Source: Bifidobacterium rousetti
Lineage (GTDB): Bacteria > Actinomycetota > Actinomycetes > Actinomycetales > Bifidobacteriaceae
Assembly: GCF_008698235.1 (NCBI RefSeq)
Contig: NZ_PEBH01000006.1
Span: 124,001 to 188,000, forward strand
Direction of reading: 5' to 3'
Length of the DNA stretch: 64,000 nucleotides
The notes beneath the pieces are model-generated. The model saw only the letters and a list, made by a program, of their open reading frames with translations, was not told the DNA's origin and made no database searches. Made by a program: the position numbers and the translations under genes. This document shows positions 17,189 through 25,301 of the stretch, in pieces. Positions within the stretch are counted from its first letter, which is position 1, and each line of letters begins with the position of its first letter.

Positions 17189-18898
17189 ATGTCATTGCAC
17201 AAGTCATCTCGTATACGGAACAGCCATGTCGTTCACGCGATACGGCATGCGGCGACCGGCGCGATCGCGGCGTTGCTGGTCACGGGACTCGCGGCGTGCG
17301 GCGGCACGACGACGAACGGAGCGGGCTCGAGCGCGGCCGCCGCCAACTCGTCGAAGGCCACCGGTCAGGCGGCCGCCATCACCGTCGGCACGACCGACAA
17401 GGTCGTCAGCCTCGATCCGGCAGGCATCTCCGAACTCGGGTCGATCCAGACCGCATACCAGATCTACGCGCCGCTGTTCGCGCAACGCAACGGCAAGGCC
17501 GATATCGTGCCGAACCTCGCGGCCGACAACGGCACATGGAACGAGGATGGCACGCAGTTCACCGTCAAACTCAAGCCGAGCCTCAAATTCACCAACGGGC
17601 ACGCGCTGACCAGCAGCGACGTGAAGTTCAGCATCGACCGCATCAAGGAGATCAACTCCGAGAACGGACCGGTATCGGTGTTCGCGAACATCACCGGCGT
17701 GGACGCGCCCGACCCGGCCACCGTCGTCTTCACGACCTCGGTGAAGGACGACGTGACGCTGAAGCCGGTGCTCAGCATGACCGCCTCCGGCATCGTCGAC
17801 GAACAGTCGTACCCGAAGGACAAGCTCGCCACCGACGACGAGGTCGTCAAGGACAACGGATTCAGCGGCGCCTATTCGCTCAAGGAGTACAAGAGCAACG
17901 ACCACGCGCTGTTCACACGCAACGCCGACTACCAAGGCATCGAACCGGCGCACAACAAGCAGGTGACGACCCGCTACTACGCGGATTCGTCGAACCTCAA
18001 ACTGGCCGTGCAACAGGGCGACGTGGACGTGGCGTACCGCTCGCTGACGCCCACGGACATCACCGATCTGAAGAAGGACGGCAAGCTCAAGGTCGTCACC
18101 GGCAACGGCGGCGGCGGACGCTATCTCGTGTTCAACCTGCACACCCAGCCGTTCGGGTCGAAGCAGGCGGACGCCGACGCGGACAAGGCGAAGGCGGTGC
18201 GTCAGGCCGTCGCGGATCTGGTCGACCGCTCGGCGCTCGCGACGAACGTGTATCAGGGCACGTACAAGCCGCTGTACTCATTCATCCCCGCGGGGCAGGC
18301 CGGATTCGTCGACACGCTCACCGGCGCGTACGGCGACGGGTCGGGCAAGCCGGACGTCGACAAGGCGCGCAAGACGTTGGACGACGCCGGCGTCACGACA
18401 CCGGTCAAGCTCAACATCCAGTACAACACGGACCATTACGGCCCGTCGTCCGCCGACGAGTACGCGGCGATCAAGACGCAGCTGGAGGATGGCGGACTGT
18501 TCTCCGTGGACGTGCAGCAGACCGAGTGGGTGCAGTATTCGAAGCAGCGCGTCGTCACCGACTCGCAGGACGGCGCCTTCCCCGCCTATCAGATCGGCTG
18601 GGCGCCCGACTATCCGGATCCGTCCGACTATCTGACCCCGTATTTCGCGCCCGACGGATTCGTCAGCAACGGGTACGACAACCCCGAAGTGGCCGCGCTG
18701 CTCAAGGCGCAGGCCGGTCAGACCGACGAATCGCAGCGGCTCGGCACGATCAGGCAGGTGCAGCAGGTGGCGGCGAAGGATCTGCCGATCCTGCCGCTGC
18801 TGCAGAGCGTGTCACAGTCGGTGACCGGCGGCGACATCAGCGGCGTGGTGATGGACACCAACTTCGTGCTGCGGTATCCGCTGCTCGAGCGGAAGTGA
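17189..18898 (+). CDS. family-5 ABC transporter substrate-binding lipoprotein (orphan)
   Basis: A 569-residue peptide/nickel-type binding protein. The N terminus has a basic region, a hydrophobic stretch IAALLVTGLAAC and the lipobox Cys, then a Thr/Ala/Ser-rich linker. Family-5 blocks include LDPAGISELGSIQTAYQIYAPLF, KLKPSLKFTNGHALTSSDVKFSIDRI and DYQGIEPAHNK. AGAGGGGAAGC precedes ATG 17189. No permease or ATPase genes adjoin it, so it must feed a transporter encoded elsewhere. Its place between hemC and the siroheme genes suggests uptake of a sulfur-containing peptide or similar, but this is only inferred. Confidence 0.88.
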   Translation: MSLHKSSRIRNSHVVHAIRHAATGAIAALLVTGLAACGGTTTNGAGSSAAAANSSKATGQAAAITVGTTDKVVSLDPAGISELGSIQTAYQIYAPLFAQRNGKADIVPNLAADNGTWNEDGTQFTVKLKPSLKFTNGHALTSSDVKFSIDRIKEINSENGPVSVFANITGVDAPDPATVVFTTSVKDDVTLKPVLSMTASGIVDEQSYPKDKLATDDEVVKDNGFSGAYSLKEYKSNDHALFTRNADYQGIEPAHNKQVTTRYYADSSNLKLAVQQGDVDVAYRSLTPTDITDLKKDGKLKVVTGNGGGGRYLVFNLHTQPFGSKQADADADKAKAVRQAVADLVDRSALATNVYQGTYKPLYSFIPAGQAGFVDTLTGAYGDGSGKPDVDKARKTLDDAGVTTPVKLNIQYNTDHYGPSSADEYAAIKTQLEDGGLFSVDVQQTEWVQYSKQRVVTDSQDGAFPAYQIGWAPDYPDPSDYLTPYFAPDGFVSNGYDNPEVAALLKAQAGQTDESQRLGTIRQVQQVAAKDLPILPLLQSVSQSVTGGDISGVVMDTNFVLRYPLLERK

Positions 18899-18901
18899 GG
18901 C

Positions 18902-19492
18902 TCACCCCTCGACCGAGACCGACTCACCTGCGAGCAGGTCCGGCAGGACCCCGGCCAGACGCTGCTTGACGCGGCGCACGAGAGCCGGGTCGACGCCCTT
19001 GCTGGAGACGGTCACGATCAGCTTGCCCTGTTCGATGACCGCCACGTTGAAGAAGTCCGATTCCTGCGGGTCGGCGGTGTTGTTGACCAGCTGGCCGGGC
19101 TTCGCGTCCGCCACGACCCGGTGATTCACGGCCGGGTCGTCGGTGCAGGCGATGACCACGCGGGCGTCAGCCAGATCGCCGGTCTCGTAGTCCTTGGCCT
19201 CCCATGTGATTTCGCCGGCCTTCACGCGTTCGGCGAGCGGCTCGTCCAGTTCGGGGCTGACCACCGTGACCTTGGCGCCGGCGTTGAGCAGGTGCGTGAC
19301 CTTGCGGGTCGCGACCCTGCCCCCGCCGACCACGACGGCCGGTTCGCCGGCGACGCGCAGGTCGACCGGATACGGGCTCGTGCCCGGCGCGGTGAGCGGC
19401 TCGTCCTCGTCGTTGGTTGCGTTCTCATCGTTCTCATTGATTGCGCTCGTCACTGTTCCCACACTCGTTTCCGTTGCATTGTTCCGTTGCAT
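18902..19492 (-). CDS. precorrin-2 dehydrogenase (CysG N-terminal/Met8/SirC type)
   Basis: A 196-residue enzyme that oxidises precorrin-2 to sirohydrochlorin using NAD+. It shows the Rossmann motif VVVGGGRVATRKVTHLLNAGAKVTVVSPEL, then VVIACTDDPAVNHRVVADA, NTADPQESDFFNVAVIEQGKLIVTVSSKGVDPALVRRVKQRL. The N-terminal ~45 residues are Asn/Glu/Thr-rich and not conserved. Start uncertain: ATG 19492 has GGGG about nine bases upstream, ATG 19501 is an alternative. It is downstream of cobA on the same strand, separated by a REP-like repeat, and convergent with the binding-protein gene (stops 3 bases apart). A C-terminal chelatase domain is absent; SirB at 28993 supplies that step. Confidence 0.88.
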   Translation of the reverse strand: MQRNNATETSVGTVTSAINENDENATNDEDEPLTAPGTSPYPVDLRVAGEPAVVVGGGRVATRKVTHLLNAGAKVTVVSPELDEPLAERVKAGEITWEAKDYETGDLADARVVIACTDDPAVNHRVVADAKPGQLVNNTADPQESDFFNVAVIEQGKLIVTVSSKGVDPALVRRVKQRLAGVLPDLLAGESVSVEG

Positions 19493-19556
19493 CCGATACA
19501 TCCCCACAACGATTCCCCAGTGTAGTCGGGCAATGACGGGACAATCGCAACGGTCT

Positions 19557-19605
19557 CTCCCCCAGTCAGCGTCGCTGACAGCCCCCTCATCAGAGGGGGC
19601 CGAGG
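19557..19605. repeat. REP-like repeat between cobA and the dehydrogenase gene
   Basis: CTCCCCCAGTCAGCGTCGCT followed by GACAGCCCCCTCATCAGAGG and GGGCCGAGG. It forms two hairpins and is nearly identical to the element at 31059. Confidence 0.75.
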
Positions 19606-19617
19606 CCAACGGGGCGA

Positions 19618-20343
19618 TCACGCATCGAGGAGGGATACGACGCCGCCGACGACGATCAGTGCGGGGGCGCCGAGTCCGGCCTCCTCGACCCGACGTTCGA
19701 TGGTCGCAAGGTCGCCGCCCACGGCGCGCTGGTCCGCGCGCGTCGCCCACTGGATCACGGCGACCGGCGTCGTGTCCGGCTTGCCGTTGGCCCGGAGGTT
19801 CTCGACGATGCGGCCGAGCGACTCCATGCCCATCAGGAACACGAGCGTGCCCTCCATATGCGCGATGTTGTCCCAGTCAAGCTCGTGCCCCTCGCGCTTG
19901 CGATGCCCGGCGATCACATGGAAGCTCGACGCGTAGTCGCGATGCGTGACCGGGATGCCGACCGCCGCCGGACCGGCGATCGCGCTGGTGATGCCGGGCA
20001 CGACCTCCACCTGGACGCCTTGCGCCTTGAGGTACTCACGCTCCTCGCCGCCACGGCCGAAGACGAACGGATCGCCCGATTTGAGCCGGACCACGCGCTT
20101 GCCCTCCTTGGCGAGGCGCGCGAGCAGATTGTTGATCTCACGCTGTTTGACCGGGTGATGATGCGCCGATTTGCCCACGTCGATGCGCTGCGCGTCGGGC
20201 CTCGCGAAGTCGAGCAGTTCGGGGTTGACGAGCCTGTCGTAGACGATCACGTCGGCCCGCTCGATGCGATCCTTGCCGCGCAGCGTCAGCAGGTCCACGC
20301 TACCCGGTCCCGCGCCCACCAACGACACCAGTCCGTCACTCAT
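19618..20343 (-). CDS. cobA: uroporphyrinogen-III C-methyltransferase
   Basis: A 241-residue enzyme that methylates uroporphyrinogen III twice with S-adenosylmethionine to give precorrin-2. Visible: GLVSLVGAGPGSVDLLTLRGKDRIERADVIVYDRLV, VGKSAHHHPVKQREIN, VRLKSGDPFVFGRGGEE, VVPGITSAIAGPAAVGIPVTHR and GTLVFLMGMESL, all standard SUMT blocks. I start at ATG 20343 because conservation begins there; a GAAGGGC lies about 15 bases upstream, so the ribosome site is poor. It runs divergently from hemD, and its downstream partner is the precorrin-2 dehydrogenase, so the three steps from hydroxymethylbilane to sirohydrochlorin are adjacent. Confidence 0.93.
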   Translation of the reverse strand: MSDGLVSLVGAGPGSVDLLTLRGKDRIERADVIVYDRLVNPELLDFARPDAQRIDVGKSAHHHPVKQREINNLLARLAKEGKRVVRLKSGDPFVFGRGGEEREYLKAQGVQVEVVPGITSAIAGPAAVGIPVTHRDYASSFHVIAGHRKREGHELDWDNIAHMEGTLVFLMGMESLGRIVENLRANGKPDTTPVAVIQWATRADQRAVGGDLATIERRVEEAGLGAPALIVVGGVVSLLDA

Positions 20344-20461
20344 CGTCCATCGCCCTTCTCGTGTATCGCCCATATCGTCCGTATCGCCCGCCGTCATGAA
20401 TCGCCGGCGAACGTCATATTCCGTCATCAATCGTCATATCCGGAAACGTATCATCATCATT

Positions 20462-21496
20462 GTGCACGACTCATTGGCATCGGGATCGATCCTGCTCACC
20501 ATCGAACAACGACGGATCGATCGGGAACAGCGACATCGACTGGCGGCCGCCTCGGCCGCGCCGCCCATCTGCCTTCCGCTGCGGGAGCTGCGCGCCGTGG
20601 AACCGGACGATTCCGGACTGCGCGCGATCCGCGAGGCGGACATCATCGTGATCACCAGCGGCTTCGCGCTGAGCACCTACCTCTCCCACCCCGAATGGCG
20701 CGATCCTCCTAGTAGTTGCCCCCCTCTGATGGGACGTTGCCGTGAAACAAACAGCAGAGCTGTTTGTAGGCAACGTGCGAGCCGACAGGCGAGCCAGCCG
20801 ATTGCGCGCGCATCCATAATTGCGGACGGGCTGTCGGCGGAGCTGACTGGGGGAGAGAAAAAGGACCGCCCCATGAAGCCCAGCAACAGTCCTGTACTTC
20901 GCTCCCCTACTCTGCTTCTGCTCAGTGCGCGTATGGCCGCAGTCGCGCAGGACTCCGGCATGAAGGCGACCATCCTCACTCCGCCGGAGGAGAACCAGCG
21001 CGGAGTCGCGGCGCTGCTCAAGGGGATGCGGTACCGGCGTGCGGTGCATCTGTGCGGCTCACTGTCCGTGGCGTCCGTGGCGTCCGCGGCGCACAGCGCA
21101 CTGCCGGATGACGTCGAACGCGTGCAGATCTACGAGAACCACTGGGATGGTGAATGTGAATCGCGCGCATGCGACGCGATCGACGCGGCGATTGCGCATG
21201 ACCCGAATCACACCTGGGACGCCAATGATCCCGACAACGTACAACTGGCAGACGCCGATCGCCGCATCAACCGGATCCTCGTGACGAGCCCTTCCGCGTA
21301 TCGTCGGCTGCGGTCCGTCATGCGACGGATTCCGCAGTGCTTCGCGACGGCCCCCGTGTACTACACGCTCGGTCCGAGCACCACCACAGCGATCGAAGCC
21401 GACGGAGGAACGGCGGTGTCTCCCGGCTCGCGGGGCAATGTCCTTCACGCGGCCATCGAACGCCTGCTCGTGGACGGCGAATCCGCGGATCAGTGA
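20462..21496 (+). CDS. hemD: uroporphyrinogen-III synthase, interrupted in frame by a repeat element
   Basis: The frame has two halves that resemble the two lobes of HemD. The first (GSILLTIEQRRIDREQRHRL, then EADIIVITSGFALSTYL) looks like the N-terminal lobe. The second (SPTLLLLSARMAAVAQDSGMKATILTPPE, NRILVTSPSAYRRLRSVM, YYTLGPSTTTAIEADGG) has the typical C-terminal blocks. About 150 bp of repeat DNA (20707-20855) lies between them without a stop or frameshift. The likely start is GTG 20462, with no strong site. ATG 20873, just after AAAAAGGACCG, could restart translation of the second lobe. HemD is the least conserved step of this pathway, so the name rests mainly on the lobes and on hemC and cobA being neighbours. 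Confidence 0.72.
   Translation: MHDSLASGSILLTIEQRRIDREQRHRLAAASAAPPICLPLRELRAVEPDDSGLRAIREADIIVITSGFALSTYLSHPEWRDPPSSCPPLMGRCRETNSRAVCRQRASRQASQPIARASIIADGLSAELTGGEKKDRPMKPSNSPVLRSPTLLLLSARMAAVAQDSGMKATILTPPEENQRGVAALLKGMRYRRAVHLCGSLSVASVASAAHSALPDDVERVQIYENHWDGECESRACDAIDAAIAHDPNHTWDANDPDNVQLADADRRINRILVTSPSAYRRLRSVMRRIPQCFATAPVYYTLGPSTTTAIEADGGTAVSPGSRGNVLHAAIERLLVDGESADQ
20707..20855. repeat. REP-like repeat with inner hairpin, inside hemD
   Basis: The ends are AGTAGTTGCCCCCCTCTGAT and GGAGCTGACTGGGGGAG, reverse orientation relative to the ends of the copy at 5416. The inner block GACGTTGCCGTGAAACAAAC ... GCTGTTTGTAGGCAACGTGC, then GAGCCGACAGGCGAGCCAG, matches 5433-5500 in the same orientation. 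The hairpin arms are ACGTTGCC/GGCAACGT and AAACAGC/GCTGTTT. Confidence 0.8.
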
Positions 21497-21497
21497 C

Positions 21498-21914
21498 TCA
21501 GAGCATGCCCCACGAGCGGGCGTATTCGACGTGGACGAGGAAATCGTCGGCGGTGAATCCGGCGTCGGCGAGCTCCTGATCGAGACGCTCGAAGGGTTCG
21601 CCGTCGCGTTCGGCGCGGATGCCATGCTGCGTGATCGACACCTTCCAGTCGTCGGTGTCGCTGACGCGGCGCAGCGTGGCGAGCACCGCCTGCGCACGGG
21701 CCAGTCGGGCAGAACGACGGCGCAGATCCTCGGCGGCGTCCTCCAAAGTGACGCCGGTGCGACGCAGGGTCCAGTTGGCGAACGGGATGTCGACGATCAC
21801 ATGCCATACGACGGGCAGATCGGAGTCGGAGGAGGCGCCGGTGGAACCGGTGGACGTATCGGGCGCGGCAACGTCACGCGTGCGCGGACGCGCGAGCAGA
21901 TCGGCAAAGGACAT
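21498..21914 (-). CDS. unknown 138-residue protein
   Basis: Begins MSFADLLARPRTRDV, then a Ser/Thr/Asp-rich stretch and a conserved-looking domain: LPVVWHVIVDIPFANWTLRRTGVTLEDAAEDL, then WKVSITQHGIRAERDGEPF and FTADDFLVHVEYARSWGM. ATG 21914 has TAAGGAG eight bases upstream. No family recognised; no membrane segment or metal motif. It converges on hemD with one base between the stops and follows the YeiH-type gene on the same strand after a terminator, so it is probably its own unit. Could be a small cytoplasmic protein tied to sulfur metabolism by position only. Confidence 0.7.
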   Translation of the reverse strand: MSFADLLARPRTRDVAAPDTSTGSTGASSDSDLPVVWHVIVDIPFANWTLRRTGVTLEDAAEDLRRRSARLARAQAVLATLRRVSDTDDWKVSITQHGIRAERDGEPFERLDQELADAGFTADDFLVHVEYARSWGML

Positions 21915-21953
21915 GTTGTGCTCCTTACGGGAAGTATGGGAATTGCAGGAACA

Positions 21954-22006
21954 ACGAACGGCACCGGGCTCGCCCGGAGGTTCCGGAGGGGTTCGGTGCC
22001 GTTCGT
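21954..22006 (-). terminator. terminator of the YeiH-type gene
   Basis: ACGAACGGCACCG (21954) pairs perfectly with CGGTGCCGTTCGT (21994-22006), and GGGCTCGCCC forms an inner hairpin. It lies 43 bases after the stop of the transporter at 22049; no T-run. Confidence 0.7.
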
Positions 22007-22048
22007 GGTGTCGGTTGGTTGAATGATGGCGATGTCAGGCCGCGACCG

Positions 22049-23536
22049 TCAGGCCGCGACGGAGATCGTGGACCAGAAGCCGGGCAGCAGCACCGCGGAC
22101 AGGAAGAAGCCGAGGATGATGTTGACCACGGCGCCGATGCTGAAGGCGGCGATCGGCTTCCAGCCCAGCGAGGACAGCTGCTTGAACCGGGTCGTCAGAC
22201 CGATGGAGAGGAACGTGAACGTGAACGCCCACGTACGCAGCTCCTTGACCGGCGCGATCAGGTCGCTGCTGATGCTCGCGGAGGATCCCGCGCCGGCCGT
22301 CGCGATGACGATGGTCAGGAAGATCGAGGCGACGAAGAAACCGATGACGAACTTCGGGAAGCGGTGCCAGATCTGCGAGACGTCGAGCTTCTGCTTGGGC
22401 AGCGCGTTCACGTCCTTGCCGGAGGCCTTGGCCTCGGCGACGCGGTCCTGACGATCCCAGTAGGTGATGGCGATGAACGCCAGGATCAGGCACCACACGC
22501 CGATGAAGATGTCGCGGCCGACGACCTTCATCAGGGTGAACGCCGCGATGCCCTGCTCGCCGAAGCTGGAGGCGGCGGTCACACCGGCCGCGTCGGCGAA
22601 CTCGGAGGTGCCGATCCATGCGCCGGCCACGCCGTCGGACAGGCCGAACGCCTTGGACAGGCCCGTGAGCAGGAAGATGGAGATGATCGCCCAGACCACG
22701 ACGATCGAAATCACCGCGGAGACGTGCTCCTTGCGGCTCTTGACCGCGGAGCCGACGGCGATGCCGGCGGAGACGCCGCAGATCGAGCCGCCCGCGCCCA
22801 GCGTCGCGGCGAAGCGCTTGTCAAGGCCGAACCCCTTGGACGCGACGAAGTAGATGACAAGGAACGTGGAGACAGCGATGAACGTGGCCTGCAGGAACGC
22901 GACCGGACCGGCCGACAGGATCGTGGTGAACGGCAGCGTGGCGCCGAGCAGGACGATGCCGACCTTGACGAACAGCTCGGTGCGCAACGCGCCGCCGAAG
23001 AAGCCTTCCGCGTTGACGATGTTGCCGATGACCAGACCGATGACCAACGCGACGAGCGGCGCCTCGAGGTTGTACGAGGAGGCGAACTTCGAGGTGCTGA
23101 ACACGTTGATCGCGAAGCTCAGGATGAACAGCGCGAGGAAGCCGCCGAGGAAGGCGGAGACCTTGAGCTTGAGGAAGTAGGCGGCGATGCCGAAGACGAC
23201 CGCGAACAGGGCGAACAGCAGCACGATGTTCGGCCATCGTTCGGCGAGGCCCGCCGCGTGTGTGGTGGCGCCGTTCTTGGTCACGTCGCCACCGCCGAAC
23301 AGGAATGACCAGGAGTCCCAGCTCGGGATCTTCGCCGCGAACAGGTTGAGCGAGCTGCCCGCCGCCCACAGCACGAAGCCGAGCACGACGATGCCGAGGC
23401 CGATGAACACGGCCCACCAGTCCTCGCTGCCGAGGATCTTGTTGCCTTCGGCGGCGGCCGGGACGGCCTCCTTCACTGTGCTTTTCTGCGTTTGTTGCGT
23501 CGACGCGGCGGTCGACGGTACGGTTGATGTGGTCAC
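22049..23536 (-). CDS. YeiH/UPF0324-family putative sulfate (anion) exporter
   Basis: A 495-residue membrane protein with about eleven hydrophobic helices. The family marks are LRTELFVKVGIVLLGATLPFTTI, LGAGGSICGVSAGIAVGSAVKSRKEHVSAVISIVV, GAWIGTSEFADAAGVTAASSFG and FTFLSIGLTTRFKQL. It has an N-terminal Thr/Gln-rich tail and extra helices compared with the ~350-residue E. coli YeiH. The start is taken as GTG 23536, nine bases after AGAGGGGAAG. The family is annotated as putative sulfate exporters; transported anion unproven. In this sulfite-reducing island, export of sulfite, sulfate or a sulfonate is plausible. Confidence 0.82.
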   Translation of the reverse strand: MTTSTVPSTAASTQQTQKSTVKEAVPAAAEGNKILGSEDWWAVFIGLGIVVLGFVLWAAGSSLNLFAAKIPSWDSWSFLFGGGDVTKNGATTHAAGLAERWPNIVLLFALFAVVFGIAAYFLKLKVSAFLGGFLALFILSFAINVFSTSKFASSYNLEAPLVALVIGLVIGNIVNAEGFFGGALRTELFVKVGIVLLGATLPFTTILSAGPVAFLQATFIAVSTFLVIYFVASKGFGLDKRFAATLGAGGSICGVSAGIAVGSAVKSRKEHVSAVISIVVVWAIISIFLLTGLSKAFGLSDGVAGAWIGTSEFADAAGVTAASSFGEQGIAAFTLMKVVGRDIFIGVWCLILAFIAITYWDRQDRVAEAKASGKDVNALPKQKLDVSQIWHRFPKFVIGFFVASIFLTIVIATAGAGSSASISSDLIAPVKELRTWAFTFTFLSIGLTTRFKQLSSLGWKPIAAFSIGAVVNIILGFFLSAVLLPGFWSTISVAA

Positions 23537-23788
23537 GAGATTCTTCCCCTCTGCTTTATGCGATATGTGACGCTCACGGCGATTGCTCACGGTGATCGAT
23601 GGTTGAAGCACGGCACCCGTCTGGTCAGCTGGGTTCGCCGACCGCCCCCGTATCGGTTTCGGATGTCCCCCGACATCCTGTGCGTGCATCCTTTGCGTGA
23701 TGCCGCCCCGATGCGCTTGACTGCGCCGCGTTGGTTCGATTCTAAGCGGGCGATTCCTCCTCCCGCAAGCTCGCCATTACAGCAAAAA

Positions 23789-23830
23789 CGGGCATGTCGC
23801 TATCGAGCGAATCAATAGCGGCATGCCCCG
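23789..23830 (-). terminator. intrinsic terminator without an adjacent upstream gene
   Basis: On the minus strand the stem CGGGGCATGCCGCTAT / ATAGCGACATGCCCG is followed by TTTTT. It sits 250 bp upstream of the YeiH-type start and immediately beside the left copy of the direct repeat that flanks the ATPase gene. The nearest minus-strand gene that could use it is the NADP reductase ending at 25495, on the other side of the ATPase cassette. Confidence 0.75.
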
Positions 23831-23849
23831 GCGGACGCATGGCTACAAG

Positions 23850-24027
23850 CCACCGTCACCGTACGCTGAGGCGGCCTAAACGTACGTCGCCAGTGGCCAT
23901 ACCAGCCGAATCACCCGCATTCGCACGCCGCCGGGCCGCAGGCGTACGAATATGGGTGATTCCATCGGCCAGACCCCATTCCCCGTACACCAAACCTCCA
24001 CTCAGCGTACGTGAACGAGGGCTTGCC
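23850..24027. repeat. CGTACG-boxed repeat, copy 2 (left flank of ATPase gene)
   Basis: About 178 bp, close to 90 % identical to 25302-25480 in the same orientation. Inner structure: CGTACGCTGAGG at the left end, CTCAGCGTACG at the right end, and a central palindrome GAATCACCCGCATTCGCACG / GGCGTACGAATATGGGTGAT. Confidence 0.9.
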
Positions 24028-24030
24028 TCT

Positions 24031-24068
24031 TTTTATAACTTTTTATAAGTATTATATCTTTTATAAGT
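24031..24068. promoter_or_regulatory. three TTTTATAAGT direct repeats before the ATPase gene
   Basis: TTTTATAACT (24031), TTTTATAAGT (24041) and TTTTATAAGT (24059) lie on an AT-rich background unlike the surrounding GC-rich DNA, 40 to 77 bp before the ATPase start. Such iterated words usually bind a dedicated protein; the downstream gene ends in a winged-helix-like domain that could be it. They may also contain the promoter. Confidence 0.65.
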
Positions 24069-24107
24069 TGGATAAGTCCGATAACCGATACAGCGATGGG
24101 AGTGCAC

Positions 24108-25277
24108 ATGCCCAATCCGTTTAAGCCCACTGCAGGCATGACCCCGCCTGTGCTAGTCGGCAGGACTAACGACATCGAGGATTTCTCCTACGCACTGGAC
24201 GATGGAGTGGGCGCGCCCGGCCGTCTCATGTATTTGACCGGCGCACGAGGAGTCGGCAAGACCGTGATGCTGAACGCTCTCGGCGATATCGCCAGGAAGC
24301 GCGATTGGCTCGTCATCGATGAGACCGCCGAAGCGGGATTCCTCGACCGCCTCATCGACGCGTTGCACGGGGATGACAGATCACATCTGAGTTCATTGAC
24401 CATGCCCACCGCCTCGATATCCGTTCCAGGCGCCCCGATCTCGGCATCATTGAATCTGGGCGGAGCACAATTCACTCCTCCCGCTGAATGCTCGCTTGAC
24501 TTTCGCAGGGCGATGTCGGAAAAGCTCGACAAGCTGGAGAAGAAGCATCACGGCATTCTCATCACCCTTGATGAGGTACAGGCGTCCAGCATCGCCGAAA
24601 TCAGGTCGTTGGCCACCGCCGTGCAACATCTCATTCGCGAGCAGCGCGATGTCGCCTTCATCTTCGCCGGGCTGCCGTCAATGGTGGAGGATGTCATCAA
24701 TGATGACGTGCTGACGTTCCTGCGTCGTGCGGAACGCAAGCATCTCGGAGACGTACCGCTTGAGGCGGTCCAACAGGCATTCACCAATACCATCGCATCC
24801 AACGGCAAGCATGTCGACGACGAAGTGGTGTCGATGCTCGCACGCGCGACCAATGGCTATCCGTTCATGATTCAGCTGGTTGGCTACTGGACCTGGCGAG
24901 CCTCGGAAACCGGGGCGACAGCCCGTGCCGGAGAAATAACCAGCGACGCCGCCGAACACGGGATCGCCCAGGCGAAGCTCAAACTCGGCGACATGGTGCA
25001 TGGTCCGGCAATCGACAGGCTATCGGCCATGGCACGGGACTACCTGCTCGCCATGGCTCAGGATGACGGCCCCTCCACCACCAGCGCCATAGCCAAGCGT
25101 CTGGAGCGCGATCAGATCTACGCGAACGTCTACCGCACACAACTCATCAAGGAGGACATCATCTACCAGTCCTCCTACGGACACGTGGATTTCAAACTGC
25201 CCTACCTGCGAGACTATCTGCGCGAGCACGGCGCGTTCCACCAGATGCGCCGTACCATCGCCGGGCTGGAAGGCTGA
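24108..25277 (+). CDS. AAA-type ATPase with C-terminal winged-helix-like domain
   Basis: A 389-residue ATPase: Walker A GARGVGKT at residues 45-52, Walker B region HHGILITLDEVQ, an ATNGYPFMIQLVGYWTWR lid segment, and a C-terminal helical region (YLLAMAQDDGPSTTSAIAKRLERDQIYANVYRTQLIKEDIIYQSSYGHVDFKLPYLRDYL) reading as a winged helix. This is the layout of Orc1/Cdc6- and TniB-like ATPases (ATPase_2 group). ATG 24108 is preferred because GGGAG lies five bases upstream; an ATG at 24096 is in frame. It is the only gene between two 178-bp direct repeats and its GC is lower than its neighbours'. Role unknown: DNA-binding regulator, mobile-element helper or stress ATPase. Confidence 0.85.
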   Translation: MPNPFKPTAGMTPPVLVGRTNDIEDFSYALDDGVGAPGRLMYLTGARGVGKTVMLNALGDIARKRDWLVIDETAEAGFLDRLIDALHGDDRSHLSSLTMPTASISVPGAPISASLNLGGAQFTPPAECSLDFRRAMSEKLDKLEKKHHGILITLDEVQASSIAEIRSLATAVQHLIREQRDVAFIFAGLPSMVEDVINDDVLTFLRRAERKHLGDVPLEAVQQAFTNTIASNGKHVDDEVVSMLARATNGYPFMIQLVGYWTWRASETGATARAGEITSDAAEHGIAQAKLKLGDMVHGPAIDRLSAMARDYLLAMAQDDGPSTTSAIAKRLERDQIYANVYRTQLIKEDIIYQSSYGHVDFKLPYLRDYLREHGAFHQMRRTIAGLEG

Positions 25278-25301
25278 CGATGACCGGTGTGCGTGGCCTG
25301 A

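Noticed and set aside
23794..24048. Similar short frames in the two CGTACG repeats (23794 and 25345)
   Set aside because: The similarity comes from the repeated DNA itself; the frames have no ribosome site and extend into unrelated sequence.
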